64,000 nt of DNA from Larkinella insperata (GCF_026248825.1 NZ_CP110973.1:5415501-5479500), one strand, 5' to 3'. Numbered from the stretch's first letter, positions 8,413 through 17,515 are shown. Notes: generated from the sequence alone by a model not told the origin. Translations and numbers: made by a program.

Positions 8413-8458
8413 ACCTGAAAATAGAGTCCGACCTTCCGGCCGGACTCTATTTTCAGGT
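8413..8458. terminator. Long inverted repeat, terminator of the histidine kinase gene
   Basis: Perfect 18-base arms (ACCTGAAAATAGAGTCCG and its complement) with a ten-base loop, about 60 bases downstream of the kinase stop on the minus strand. Such a long stem can also block transcription in both directions. Confidence 0.7.
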
Positions 8459-8517
8459 ATGCATGTACTTAGTGCTCTTTTGATCAACGGGCCAATCAGT
8501 GAGATGGCCCAACGGGT

Positions 8518-10638
8518 TCATTCAGGCAGATAAACACAAAAAGTGGCTCCCTCGCCGGGTTGACTATTGGCGGTAATGGCCCCACCGTGATTTTCGGCGA
8601 CCCGCTGGCAGATGGCCAGGCCAATGCCCGTGCCGCTATATTCACTCCTGCCGTGCAATCGCTGGAATAACTGAAAAATACGATCCTGGTATTTGTTGTC
8701 GAAACCAATGCCTTGGTCGATCACACAAATCTGGTAAAATACCTGCGCATAACCTGTGGGCCTGACTTGTGCTGGAAGATCCTGGCGCTTGATCTGGAAT
8801 ACCCTAATATGAATTCTGGGTGCTATGCCGGGGCGGGTAAATTTCAAGGCATTGGTTAGCAAGTTCTGAAATAGTTGCCTCAACTGCATCGGATCGCCTT
8901 TTAGTACGGGCAAAGGTTGATCGATCTCGACCAGAGCCCGGGTTTGCTCAAGCTGGAACTCGAGGGTCTGCAACACTTCATCAAATACACTTTGTAGCGC
9001 CAAAGGAGCGAAACTCTCTTGCCGGGTGGATACTTTCGAATACGTTAGCAGATCCCGGATCAGCGATGACATGCGCTCAGCGGCCCCCTGGATTCGCTCC
9101 AGATAATCAAGCCCCATTTCACTTAACTGCTCGGCATACTGCCTTTGTAGTAAATTACTAAAGGACTGAACCTTACGTAACGGTTCCTGCAAATCGTGCG
9201 AAGCAATGTAGGCGAATTGCTGTAAATTTTCGTTGGACCGACGCAGGTCGTCTACCGAAACGCGAAGCTGTTCATTAATCTGCCCCACCTCTTCGTTTGA
9301 TAAATAAAGTTCTTCGTTCGATGCCTGGAGTTCTTCGTTCGATGCCTGAAGCTCTTCGTTGGACGCCTGAAGCTCTTCGTTGGATGCCTGAAGTTCTTCG
9401 TTTGCTGCCGCTAGCTGCTCGGTTCGTTCCTGGAGTTGGCTTTCCAACTCCCATTGTAACTGCCGTTGCAGAGTTACATCCTGCGCCGTTCCCGTAATAC
9501 GGTAAGCATGCCCTTGGGCATCCCGTAAAGCGCGCCCTTGTACATGCAGAATGCGCTGTTTGGCCATTCGGCTTGTATTAACTTTATACTCCACGTCATA
9601 AATTCCGTCTGTACCCGTAGCAATAGCGTGTAGCATGGCCCGCTGTACCCGTTCCCGGTCCGACTCGCTTATCACCTCGAAACCCCGCTCTACCGTAATG
9701 ACTTCATCATCGGATAAACCAAACCATTCGCGAAGGCGCGGGGAATAATTTACTACTTGAGCGGACAGATCGATGCTCCAGTTTCCTAGTTGAGCCAGTT
9801 CAATAGCGCTTCTGAGTACGGCGTCGGTTTCTTCTAACTCTTGTTGGGCTAACACCTGATCCGTGACGTCGATAGCCATGTTCATAATGGCATATACTTG
9901 CCCCAGCTCATTAAATAAAGGCTTATAAGTAAAATCAAAGTAAAACGTGCGTGGCTCGCCATCAACGACCAATCGGGCTTTTGCTCCCTGCTGCTGGTGG
10001 GTTTTACCAGTAGCAAGAATGTCTTCCAGAATCTGAAGGAAAGGCTGTCCGGCCAGTTCGGGCAGGGCTTGGGCCAGAGGTTTTCCGAGCGGCAGATCAC
10101 CTTTGCCCCAAAAAGCCAGCATGGGCGCATTGGCCACTTCAATCCGAAACTCGGGCCCAACATAGAGTGAAGTAGCAACGGGAGCTTCACGGATTAAGCT
10201 GCGGAAGCGGTCTTCGTTGAAAGTGATTTGCTCAGCTTGCCGAAGCTGGGTTACTTCCTGGATAACGCCCGCCACAGAAGCCACCTTTCCAGCTTCACTC
10301 ACGGCTGGCCGCGCTACCAACCGTATCCAAGGGCCGGTTTTCAGACGCAGGGAAATATCAAAGTCGGTCAAAGAAGGCGTTAACCGGGCGTTTTCAAAGG
10401 TTAGTTGGAAAACCGCTACATCATCCGGATGAATTAGCTCCGTCCACTGAGGATAAAGCAATAGCTGGGTTGGCGAAAGCCCGAGTATGTGCCGGCTACG
10501 GTCATCGCAGTCAATTCGGCCTAGGGACGGGTTCCAGACCCACGCACCAAGATTAGCAGCTTTCAAGGCCAGCTGGGTATCTACTTGCGCCTGGAGCGCC
10601 TGGTTATCGGTTGAACTACTCGCTCCCATTCCTCTCAA
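8518..10638 (-). CDS. Multi-PAS sensor histidine kinase
   Basis: A 706-residue soluble kinase. Residues about 20-400 hold three PAS-type domains (for example GAWVWNPSLGRIDC, then EDRFRSLIREAPVATSLY, then LGNWSIDLSAQVVNYSP). A coiled coil follows, with NEELQAS repeated four times. The phosphoacceptor histidine is about residue 481 in ASHDLQEPLRK. The ATPase domain shows the N box LLTNALKF (about 596), DQGIGF (about 641) and GTGIGLA (about 669). It autophosphorylates on histidine in response to a signal sensed by the PAS domains. No membrane segment is present, so sensing is cytoplasmic. There is no cognate regulator beside it; the solo receivers of this region are candidate partners. The start could also be the ATG three codons downstream. 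Confidence 0.93.
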   Translation of the reverse strand: MRGMGASSSTDNQALQAQVDTQLALKAANLGAWVWNPSLGRIDCDDRSRHILGLSPTQLLLYPQWTELIHPDDVAVFQLTFENARLTPSLTDFDISLRLKTGPWIRLVARPAVSEAGKVASVAGVIQEVTQLRQAEQITFNEDRFRSLIREAPVATSLYVGPEFRIEVANAPMLAFWGKGDLPLGKPLAQALPELAGQPFLQILEDILATGKTHQQQGAKARLVVDGEPRTFYFDFTYKPLFNELGQVYAIMNMAIDVTDQVLAQQELEETDAVLRSAIELAQLGNWSIDLSAQVVNYSPRLREWFGLSDDEVITVERGFEVISESDRERVQRAMLHAIATGTDGIYDVEYKVNTSRMAKQRILHVQGRALRDAQGHAYRITGTAQDVTLQRQLQWELESQLQERTEQLAAANEELQASNEELQASNEELQASNEELQASNEELYLSNEEVGQINEQLRVSVDDLRRSNENLQQFAYIASHDLQEPLRKVQSFSNLLQRQYAEQLSEMGLDYLERIQGAAERMSSLIRDLLTYSKVSTRQESFAPLALQSVFDEVLQTLEFQLEQTRALVEIDQPLPVLKGDPMQLRQLFQNLLTNALKFTRPGIAPRIHIRVFQIKRQDLPAQVRPTGYAQVFYQICVIDQGIGFDNKYQDRIFQLFQRLHGRSEYSGTGIGLAICQRVAENHGGAITANSQPGEGATFCVYLPE
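9300..9405 (-). repeat. Tandem 21-base repeat inside the kinase gene
   Basis: Four to five near-identical 21-base units encode the NEELQAS heptads of the signalling coiled coil. Their number can change by slippage in steps of seven residues, keeping the heptad phase. Confidence 0.8.
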
Positions 10639-11135
10639 ATCGGCACATTCCTGATTAATTGCGCACTGGTTTTAATGCAAGTTAAGACGAAGTTTCTAAC
10701 CTGAATTATATACGTCAATTAACTAATTGTCCGCTTTGGAAGTGCGCAATGAAAACCGTTGCCATATTAAGGGCAACCTAATTGCTCTATTCAAACCTAG
10801 CCCTTTAAACTGGAGCAAACAGATTGGCAGAAAATTAAGCCCAAAGCTTGTAGGCAATGGAAAGCCGTTCCTCCATTATCGATAAGCAAGACGACGCCTA
10901 CTGGCTCATGTATATGGTGATGGAAGCAGCCAGATAAAGCATGGCCATGTCGAGGACGATCCTAAGTCCGTCAGCACCCTCCCCAGACAGCCTGGCTTGA
11001 AGTCCGTAATTCACTGATGGGGTTAGCGCTATAACTGCCTTAGCACACCCGGCTTGAAAGAATTTCCTCTTTACAAAATAACAGTTGAATTACGATTAAA
11101 TAGAGTTTTGGCTTTAATCTCTCAAGAATAAATAA
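10639..11135. other. Intergenic, one very short frame
   Basis: Upstream of the kinase gene and downstream of the small gene at 11136. A 26-codon frame at 10857-10937 (plus; MESRSSIIDKQDDAYWLMYM and a short end) reads like protein but has no other support. It may be a relic. Confidence 0.3.
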
Positions 11136-11393
11136 TCAGACTTGCTGTTCCACGCAAAAAACCCACTCTTCGTGCAGTCGATAAATATAGTCCGTTAACG
11201 ATTCACCTTCAGCTACTTTAACCGGTAGAATCTTTAAAACTCCGTTGTCTTTTTTGAAAGAAGCAAACAGCAGGGAGCGCCCAAACTGAAGGATCGGCGT
11301 TATTTCATCCAGGCATTCTACGACCGATTCTGAGAGGATAGAAAAGGTTCGAACACTACCTTCAGGCTGCAAAATGGTAAACGTGAAAATCAT
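11136..11393 (-). CDS. Small hypothetical protein, second local family, member 1
   Basis: An 85-residue soluble protein with alternating hydrophobic pattern, likely mostly beta structure followed by a helix. It aligns over its length with the protein at 18260-18541: shared positions include P-x-G-x-x-R-x-(Y/F)-SI near the start, a Gly-Arg or Gly-Ser-Arg turn, N-G or D-N-G, the block LPV and G-x-S before the C-terminal helix. The two are minus-strand genes 7 kb apart, so this is another family amplified in the region. No named domain is recognised. Confidence 0.55.
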   Translation of the reverse strand: MIFTFTILQPEGSVRTFSILSESVVECLDEITPILQFGRSLLFASFKKDNGVLKILPVKVAEGESLTDYIYRLHEEWVFCVEQQV

Positions 11394-11576
11394 ACGGGTG
11401 GATTCACATGACTAAAAACGTACTAAAAGCCCTAGCAAATTGTTTTGGCTGGAATAATTAATCCTCTCCGGTTACCCATGAAAAAACGTAGAAATGTCGT
11501 TTAATTCATACCATCAGCTACTTCGATCAAGGTATCAATATTAGGAAGCCAATCTTAAAAACCGCTTAAAACCGAA

Positions 11577-11828
11577 TTAGAATATATCAAATTTTTCCTT
11601 TCCACCGATGCTGAACAGGAATTGATTGGTCAGGCCATCTATGAAGTGCTTTTGAGCCATTCCATTAACTAGCAGGTCAATCTGTTGGCCATCCTGATCC
11701 AGTGAGAAAATTAGATAAGTCCGTGGCCGAAAAAGAACCTCCTCATTCATCACATAAAGCTTGAATAAGTTTAAAGAGGTACCGTATTTTAAATTACCCG
11801 GTACATTCTTCAATCGAACGCAAACCAT
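11577..11828 (-). CDS. Small hypothetical protein, perhaps third member of the same family
   Basis: An 83-residue frame on the minus strand, 180 bases upstream of 11136-11393. The segment YLIFSLDQDGQQIDLLV lines up loosely with SAQLTDQNGRVTVLPV of the protein at 18260, suggesting distant kinship. No signal peptide or membrane helix. The two neighbouring genes could be cotranscribed. Confidence that it is a gene is moderate; the family link is tentative. Confidence 0.45.
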   Translation of the reverse strand: MVCVRLKNVPGNLKYGTSLNLFKLYVMNEEVLFRPRTYLIFSLDQDGQQIDLLVNGMAQKHFIDGLTNQFLFSIGGKEKFDIF

Positions 11829-11886
11829 TCATCCTAGCTCTGCAACGTGAAAGCCACTTTAGAGGGGGTATCACTGGTATAACAAA

Positions 11887-11913
11887 ACAGCCTCGATAAT
11901 ATACCGAGGCTGT
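11887..11913. terminator. Terminator-like hairpin without an obvious gene
   Basis: ACAGCCTCG / CGAGGCTGT with a nine-base loop; the T-rich side is on the minus strand. No minus-strand gene lies just upstream of it (the nearest frames at 11914-12950 are doubtful), so it may be left from a lost gene. Confidence 0.5.
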
Positions 11914-12096
11914 AAAGCGGAACATTGTACTTAAGCAAACAAATAGGACTAAATCTCCATAAATGCTTTGCCTGCAAATAGAGCAATACCTCCATATTAC
12001 TCTGTTCTGCATTGATACTTACGACCGGGTAACGAGGATAGATGTTAAAGGTGTGATAAACATGATATCAGAAAAATCCTGCTTTAGCGAGAGAGA

Positions 12097-12222
12097 ATGT
12101 CTGTTAAAAGAAATGGACCCGCTGCCGAGCCCATCATTAAATCACTCACTATTAACAATCTATTTGACTACCTCAACAATCCACCCTATGCTTTCCGTGA
12201 AATGTACGTCTGTCTACATTAG
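12097..12222 (+). CDS. Possible small ORF (41 residues)
   Basis: ATG at 12097 and TAG at 12220. The product MSVKRNGPAAEPIIKSLTIN followed by NLFDYLNNPPYAFREMY is strikingly protein-like, with an amphipathic helix and an aromatic end. No homolog is recognised. It may be a complete small protein or the start of a truncated one. No terminator follows closely. Confidence 0.3.
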   Translation: MSVKRNGPAAEPIIKSLTINNLFDYLNNPPYAFREMYVCLH

Positions 12223-12363
12223 ATTTCAAGTAATTAATTAAGTAGAATTAAATAGACAATTCGATACATAGTGCAACAATTACATAATATCATCCTAAGA
12301 ATTTTTACACAATATGGTTTATGATGCTCTTGGGCGCTACTCTCACAATAAGGTCACTTTCAA

Positions 12364-12427
12364 TCATATGAAAAATAGTATAACTTTTTTTCAACGTATA
12401 GTCATCCCCTATACGAACAGCTTTTGA
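12364..12427 (+). repeat. Repeated short reading-frame start, copy 1
   Basis: TCATATGAAAAATAGT is identical to 20165-20180, and the frames that follow both read MKNS-x-x-FF and keep a Tyr-rich stretch before stopping after 19 and 24 codons. They are either very short genes or matching relics of a duplicated gene. Confidence 0.35.
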
Positions 12428-12739
12428 TCAGCAGTAGCATTGTTTCCGGGTCAAAGCAGCCATGAAGTTAATTTATTTCGAATAGAGTCTAGGAAGTACA
12501 TCCATGATAGTTTCAACACAGCAATTGAGCCTGGCAACATGCTTCCATAAAACTCAAGTCATCCTGCCAATCTCGGTTTTAAAATAATTCGGGGCATTCA
12601 CTACAATAATGCCCTCCCAAAGGAAAACGTCCAAACTTGGTTGTCCTCAATGGATGAGAATTATGAGTTTCTAGCGATTGGCTGCAATACAGCCCATAAA
12701 AATCATGGGTTTAAACAGATAACATTAGTTGCAAAAAAA

Positions 12740-12764
12740 TCCGGACCTTCCAATAAGGTCCGGA
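12740..12764 (-). terminator. Strong intrinsic terminator, minus strand, orphan
   Basis: TCCGGACCTT / AAGGTCCGGA with a five-base loop is followed on the minus strand by seven T residues. No minus-strand gene is recognisable upstream of it, which suggests a lost gene. Confidence 0.7.
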
Positions 12765-12949
12765 CAGTTCAAGACAAAGAAAACGGAAGGTACGGATTTG
12801 CAACCAGATTGTTCATATAACGATTCCGGTGAGTGAACAGCCCTAAAATGTGATTGGATGGTATATAAAATCCACCTGGCTATCAACAACCTACCTATGG
12901 ATAACCAGTAAACTTGTTATGATCTGGCCAAAATGAAGCATGAGGATCT

Positions 12950-13455
12950 TTCAGGAGCTCTAGTTGGTCCAGAATATCCACGTGAAAGCTGAAATCATCA
13001 CTTACGACATCGACGGCAGTAAATGAATCAATACCCAGGTGGTCCTGGGAGCGCAATAGCAACCAATGCCTAAAGCTTCAGTACTGATGATACTCGGAGG
13101 TAGCATGGCTATATTAAAAGCCGTCGGCGTGACCGCATTCAACTGCCCTCCTCCACGTCTTATTTCTGAGCGTTGAGGTTTAGCCACCATTGGCAGGGTA
13201 AGCAAGGGCTGGTAAATAGGTGAGGCAGGACCTTCGTTTCAGCCATCTGCCAGCGTGGACCGTTGCTTCACCTACGCTTTACCGAATCGGTAAGGTCCTG
13301 CATCCTAGACCGGGACTATTCACCGTATCGCTGTTTAGCACCGTAAGTGAAATGATACCAGATAAGTTCGAACTAGGAAAGGCGGGCACGATGCGCCCGG
13401 TCAACAAAAACGCGCTTATTAAAACAGAACGGTTCGCAGGCTCCTTCCGTAAGCA
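12950..13455 (+). pseudogene. Decayed 3' fragment of the ZU5-lipoprotein gene
   Basis: The DNA lines up with about 28658-29165 of the intact gene at 27800-29176: GGAGCTCT-GTTGG at the beginning, GGATCAATAC / GAATCAATAC, CTGGGAGC-CAATA, GGCA-CATTGGC-GGGTAAG and, best kept, the end with CGGTAAGGTCCTGCATCCTA and AAAACGCGCTTATTAA. It has stops and shifts in the first two thirds; the last 60 codons are open (RIGKVLHPRPGLFTVS, FELGKAGTMRPVNKNALIK). It therefore matches the last third of the lipoprotein and lacks the signal peptide and ZU5 domain. Its open end runs in frame into the receiver gene at 13472, so automatic gene callers will tend to fuse the two. Confidence 0.8.
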
Positions 13456-13471
13456 CTCTCTCTTAGAATGT

Positions 13472-13912
13472 ATGCCTGTAACACCTAAGCGGCTAGTCTT
13501 TATTGTTGACGATAATATCGATTACCATAATATGTTTAGGTCGGCTTTTAAAGAAGTAGGTCCTCAAACACAAACGGCCTTTTTCTTTAGCGGCCAGGCT
13601 TTACTGGATCACTTGAACAATCCTGTAAATCCTCTCCCTGATTTAATCTTATTGGATCTTCTAATGCCAGGAATGAATGGTTTAGAGACCCTCAGCCACA
13701 TCAGACAGACGCCCAGATTGATCAAAATTCCAACCATTATCTTGACCGCATCGCAGTTGGAATCCGATGTCATGCAGGGCTACCATGCAGGGGCAAATAC
13801 GTTGATCAGTAAGCCAACAAGTTTTGATGAGTTGAAGCACTTTATTGATGTAACTTGCCGGTACTGGCTTGAAATTGCTCAGACGCCAACTAATAGACGG
13901 AATACCAACTAA
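13472..13912 (+). CDS. Single-domain response regulator (receiver)
   Basis: A 146-residue receiver with FIVDDN (acidic pocket), LILLDLLMPGMNG (phospho-acceptor Asp), IILTAS (switch residue) and ISKPTS (conserved Lys). The C-terminal helix ends in CRYWLEIAQTP, shared almost exactly with the receiver at 30691 (CRYWLDVAQVP), so the two are duplicates. The ATG at 13472 is chosen because the upstream in-frame sequence is the lipoprotein relic. Its 3' end faces the 3' end of membrane-protein paralog D across 44 bases, an arrangement repeated at 30691/31169. Confidence 0.88.
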   Translation: MPVTPKRLVFIVDDNIDYHNMFRSAFKEVGPQTQTAFFFSGQALLDHLNNPVNPLPDLILLDLLMPGMNGLETLSHIRQTPRLIKIPTIILTASQLESDVMQGYHAGANTLISKPTSFDELKHFIDVTCRYWLEIAQTPTNRRNTN

Positions 13913-13956
13913 TTTATCCATTTTGGCGGCTGGGTTAGCAGCCTGCTCAGCCGGGT

Positions 13957-14205
13957 TTACATCATGGACAGATCACCCTCAACAACCTCCACATCCTCTT
14001 TGGTCATACAGCCCCGGCGTAAGGCGGAGAAATAAGAATAACCGACCAGGCGGGCATACTCTTTATCGGTTCCCCCCAGCGCTTTTTCGTACTCTTGGGC
14101 GTGCAGCCGGATTGTTTCCCGGTATTGCATCCAGTTGCTGTAAAAGCGAAAGGTTGCAGCGAACATAACGCCTAAAAGACAGAGGACGAGCATAGCAATA
14201 ATCAT
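13957..14205 (-). CDS. Small membrane-anchored paralog D of the seven-member family
   Basis: An 82-residue member: helix MIIAMLVLCLLGVMFAATFR, FYSNWMQYRE, then AQEYEKALGGTDKEYARLVG, SYFSALRRG and MTKEDVEVVEGDLSMM. The ATG at 14205 is chosen from alignment with paralogs A and G; the frame stays open upstream to 14388 but that part has no family similarity. It lies tail-to-tail with the receiver at 13472-13912. Upstream, at 14424-14465, is a short copy of the repeat element that precedes paralogs A and G. Confidence 0.78.
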   Translation of the reverse strand: MIIAMLVLCLLGVMFAATFRFYSNWMQYRETIRLHAQEYEKALGGTDKEYARLVGYSYFSALRRGCMTKEDVEVVEGDLSMM

Positions 14206-15146
14206 AAGGACAATGGTATAGGATAGATTGTATTTTTCTTCTGCTTCAGTCCGCCAACAACCTTGAATTGACACGGCGGTCTGATGCTGGCGGCTTTTCC
14301 TGAGGCAACGAATTGAATAACTGCGGATTGCTCCGCTACAATTTACAATTGAAAAAAAATCGAAGCCCTTTTGCTCGAAGAGCATCACTAATTGCTGAAC
14401 AGCAGATCTATCAGCGTATAAACTCAGCAGGGGAATAAGTTGCGGTGGAGTTCTACTTAAGTACTAATGTACTTTAAATGGACTTACCAACCAAGGGAAA
14501 AGTACGGTATTTCATTTATCCGTTCAACTTGCCAGTCAAAGCAGTGGATTCTTTTAATACAGGTCACGAGTCGGCTATACAGAAAAATGGCCGGTTTTCA
14601 CCAGGTGTGCTAATTGGCATAAGGATACCTATAAGCTAAAGTTTTTCTATTTAAGTATCGTATTAGTAAAAGATAAGACATGGGGTGCAAATATTTAGTT
14701 TAGACAGATCAAATTCATTTGTTGTATCTACGTCACCATTTCTGCTTGACTTAAAATTTGCCTGAAAGTTTCAGTTTTTACCCGAAATCGATCTCGGTAA
14801 TATACGCTGTAGAAATAGAACGGTGACTCTACTAACTGACGCTTTCTCAGACATCCACCGTTTCTTGAACTATTTTGGCATTTGCGAATCGCATGGAAAG
14901 TAAAAATAGGCGCTTCAAAAAAAATAGTTAATAAAATGCTGACTGACCTGGAAAATAATTACCAGCAGCTAGCCCTTACCTAATTGATAATCAGCAACCA
15001 TACATGAATATATATTCAGAAGAAAATCTCAACAAATGCCCTTTTTGGTTCTGTCAACAGATTTGCTACAGAATTAAACCACATAATCACAATTGGACCG
15101 TTGGCTCGATAACTTGTACACGTTGCCAGACATTACATTTAATTTA
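14206..15146. other. Intergenic region between paralog D and the second LytTR gene
   Basis: Apart from the short repeat match at 14424-14465 no gene is recognised. The last 130 bases before 15200 form the conserved LytTR upstream region. Confidence 0.4.
14424..14465. repeat. Short third match to the 200-base repeat
   Basis: CAGCAGGGGAATAAGTTGCG and the following TTCTACTTAAGTAC align with CATCAGGGGGGAGTAAGTTG and TTTTTCTAAGTAC in the copy at 32163-32363. The two hairpins of the full repeat are not evident here. Confidence 0.45.
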
Positions 15147-15199
15147 GTGACAAATACTCAGCAAAAACTAGTAAACCAATTCACTAACACTATAGCACG
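15147..15199 (+). promoter_or_regulatory. Conserved upstream block of the second LytTR gene
   Basis: The 53 bases before the ATG match those before the third LytTR gene (17099-17151): ACAAATACTCAG, a CTAGTAAA / CTGGTAAA block, ACTAACACTA-AGCACG and the ATG. Weaker similarity (GACCGTTG, TCGAT) continues about 50 bases further upstream. It probably holds the promoter and perhaps an autoregulatory LytTR site. Confidence 0.55.
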
Positions 15200-15508
15200 A
15201 TGAATAAACCAAGATGGCAAGCACTCATTACGCCCGAGCTAACCCACCTCTCCTCTGAAAGTAATTACACGTATTTTCATTACCAGGATGGCACGAAAAA
15301 GCTCATGTCACGCACGCTCAAAGAGTGGCAGGAGCGCCTACCGCACTTTCTGCGCATCGGCAAAAAATACCTGGTTTCGCCGGACCACATCACCGGATGG
15401 TCAAATGACTTCACAACCGGTTACATAAACAACCAGCCGTTTAAAGTTTCAAGAAGGGCGGCTGGAATTCTTCGTAAACAGGGTCCGGTCTCGACGCTTC
15501 ACTGTTAG
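15200..15508 (+). CDS. Solo LytTR DNA-binding protein
   Basis: A 102-residue protein that is almost entirely a LytTR domain: LITPELTHLSSESNYTYFHY (first strands), DGTKKLMSRTLKEWQERL, PHFLRIGKKYLVSPDHI and the C-terminal NNQPFKVSRRAAGILRK. LytTR domains use a ten-stranded beta fold to contact direct repeats in promoter DNA. With no receiver or sensor attached, control must come from another protein or from expression level. It is a close paralog of the genes at 1 and 17152. It has a conserved upstream block and its own terminator. Confidence 0.9.
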   Translation: MNKPRWQALITPELTHLSSESNYTYFHYQDGTKKLMSRTLKEWQERLPHFLRIGKKYLVSPDHITGWSNDFTTGYINNQPFKVSRRAAGILRKQGPVSTLHC

Positions 15509-15564
15509 AAAAATCATGGCCTATGAAACACTAATACAAGTTTGAAGTACCCACTCGTAGCCAG

Positions 15565-15597
15565 CCGTAGCGTAATCCAAACGCTACGGTTTTTTTA
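15565..15597 (+). terminator. Terminator of the second LytTR gene
   Basis: CCGTAGCG / CGCTACGG with a nine-base loop and seven T residues, about 55 bases after the stop. Confidence 0.85.
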
Positions 15598-15668
15598 TAT
15601 TAAGCTTTTTAATAATGCACTCACCGGCACATTATGTGCATCAATTATAAACTATTGGGGTCCATTTT

Positions 15669-15962
15669 TCACCTTTGATACCTATACCAACAGCAATGCC
15701 CGGCCTGCAAAGCCGGGCAAGTGTAGTCCGATAGATAGATCAGAGAAATAGAAATTAAAACAAGATTAAAAGCAAATGTACAACTTGGCACATACTTCCC
15801 AAAAAACTGGTGAATTACATCCGGTAAATTCATGGCTTTTAGCGAGTGCATCAGCGTGATACACCTAATAGCCAGCAGGGTGAAGCCCTCTTTTTTCTCC
15901 TGTAACTCTTTAACGACGAGAAAAGCGCCGGGGCTAACTCCGTTTGCATTCCCGAGGAGCAT
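15669..15962 (-). CDS. Hypothetical protein, possible remnant
   Basis: A 97-residue minus-strand frame. The N-terminal part GNANGVSPGAFLVVKELQEK reads like a conserved soluble segment; residues about 66-80 (FAFNLVLISISLIYL) could be a membrane helix. The C-terminal end, rich in Cys, covers a GC-rich hairpin at 15697-15719 and may be read-through beyond the original gene. No family is recognised with certainty. Confidence 0.35.
   Translation of the reverse strand: MLLGNANGVSPGAFLVVKELQEKKEGFTLLAIRCITLMHSLKAMNLPDVIHQFFGKYVPSCTFAFNLVLISISLIYLSDYTCPALQAGHCCWYRYQR
15697..15719. terminator. GC-rich hairpin
   Basis: TGCCCGGC / GCCGGGCA with a seven-base loop. There is no T tract directly after it on either strand, so it is a weak terminator candidate. 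Confidence 0.35.
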
Positions 15963-17098
15963 TTTTCATCGCTAGTGAATCAGTCGCACAACACCATCAA
16001 AAAAGACCGCGACCAACGTGCCCAGCGAAGATCAATTTACATGCAAACTACTGAAAGAAGAATCTACCCCAAAGCCGAATACCGCTGGCAGACCTTTTCA
16101 CAAAATTTGACGAAACGCTGCTAGGTTTATAAATTATACCAAACCCACAAACCTTTTAAACCATTAAAAAAAGACGTGGGTAATACATGAAGTAGATTGG
16201 TTTGGGAAAAGCCTGTAGGCTCCACCCAGCTCTGGTCAAACGAACCGGCAGTAAACCGTTTCTTTGCCAGTCAGAGCCGGAAAACCGATGCAGTTTCAGC
16301 TACTGGTAGGCGAATTACCCAAAACCGCCCCTTACTCTGGCTGAAGTTAACCAACGAGAAGCGGCTATTGGCGTTGACCTATACGCTACCCAGCGTCTCA
16401 AGCACCCTCTACAAGCAAGAATGAAAGAACCCCGAGAATTACTCAGCCCAAATAGTCCTTAATGACAAAATCATCGAAACCCATGCAACGTTATCAACTG
16501 CTCCTCGGCCGGACAGGGGCCATCCGCATCAGAAGAAAGACCTACAGCCTTCAAAGATTCAAACGCCCTTTGTATGGAAGCGTAAGTTTTCGAGTCCTTC
16601 TATTTGGTTGTCGGCAGACGGACATCAACTGTCAGCTATCGGCTTTGCTTGTTAAGGGTATATGAAAGCGGAAAACTGATAGGCCGTTAAGCACAAACAA
16701 AGCGGACGAAATGCCAAAAACTACAACGGTTCTCAACCGGTGCAGGATCGACATAATGGACGAATTAAATTACTGCATATTTCACCGGCGGACCTTTTTC
16801 TCAGACATTATCATCCTATTGAGCGATCCTGGCGCTCAATGGTTCTAAGAAACTAGATAGCGTCACTTCACAAAAATGTCTGCCTGCACAAATGGCCGGC
16901 CTGGAAAATATTCCCCTGCAAAAAAGGAGATAATTAACTTGACGCCAGCCAGTATATATGAGTAAATGTTCAATACACAACGTTACCAAATGATATTGAA
17001 CGCTAAATTCAGCTTTGCTATAGAATTTATCCATATACTCACAAATAGACCGTTGATTCGATTATTTGATCACATTATCAGACAAAACAACTACCTTA
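15963..17098. other. Decayed region between two LytTR genes
   Basis: No intact gene. A plus-strand frame near 16324-16460 reads PLTLAEVNQREAAIGVDLY and continues protein-like to a stop, without a start; it and the frame at 16462-16665 look like pieces of lost genes. A small hairpin TTGAGCG / CGCTCAA is at 16818-16838. Confidence 0.35.
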
Positions 17099-17151
17099 GT
17101 AACAAATACTCAGTGTAAACTGGTAAATCAAGTTACTAACACTACAGCACG
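17099..17151 (+). promoter_or_regulatory. Conserved upstream block of the third LytTR gene
   Basis: This is the counterpart of 15147-15199, nearly identical in the last 20 bases before the ATG. Confidence 0.55.
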
Positions 17152-17457
17152 ATGAATAAATCAAGATGGCAGAAGCTCATTACACCCGAGCTGACCCACC
17201 TCTCCTCAGTTAGCAATTACACGTATCTTCATTACCAAGATGGTAGCAAGGTACTCATGTCTCGCACCCTGAAGGACTGGCAGGAGCGTCTACCGCACTT
17301 TTTACGCATTGGCAAGGGCAACCTGGTTTCGCCGGATCACATCACCGGATGGTCAAATGACTTCAAAACAGGTTACGTCAACAATCAGCCGTTTAAAGTA
17401 TCCAGGCGGTCTGCCGGAATTATCCGTAAAGAAGGTCCCGTCTCAACGCTTAATTAG
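17152..17457 (+). CDS. Solo LytTR DNA-binding protein
   Basis: A 101-residue paralog of the LytTR gene at 15200, with the same layout: LITPELTHLSSVSNYTYLHY, DGSKVLMSRTLKDWQERL, PHFLRIGKGNLVSPDHI and NNQPFKVSRRSAGIIRK. Gly replaces Lys in the basic stretch after LRIGK, which could alter DNA contact. It has no receiver domain. Its upstream block, stop-proximal sequence and terminator are all homologous to those of the 15200 copy, showing duplication of the entire transcription unit. Confidence 0.9.
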   Translation: MNKSRWQKLITPELTHLSSVSNYTYLHYQDGSKVLMSRTLKDWQERLPHFLRIGKGNLVSPDHITGWSNDFKTGYVNNQPFKVSRRSAGIIRKEGPVSTLN

Positions 17458-17515
17458 TAAAGAAATAGGCCTTTGAAACAGGAATACAATTTTGCAGTAT
17501 TATTTGAGTGAGAGC

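Larger units (their letters stand above)
12223..12949. other. Intergenic with relics, no complete gene
   Basis: It contains a repeated short start (12364-12427) and a minus-strand terminator (12740-12764). No long frame was found on either strand. Confidence 0.35.

Noticed and set aside
10857..10937. 26-codon frame upstream of the kinase
   Set aside because: Protein-like wording but too short, with no repeat, terminator or paralog to support it.
13220..13912. One 230-residue protein with an N-terminal extension before the receiver domain
   Set aside because: The first 80 codons are the open end of the lipoprotein relic (RIGKVLHP and FELGKAGTMRP match the gene at 27800), so the receiver is taken to start at 13472.
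13957..14388. A 143-residue form of paralog D
   Set aside because: Only the part from 14205 on aligns with the family; the upstream 61 codons have no counterpart in any paralog.
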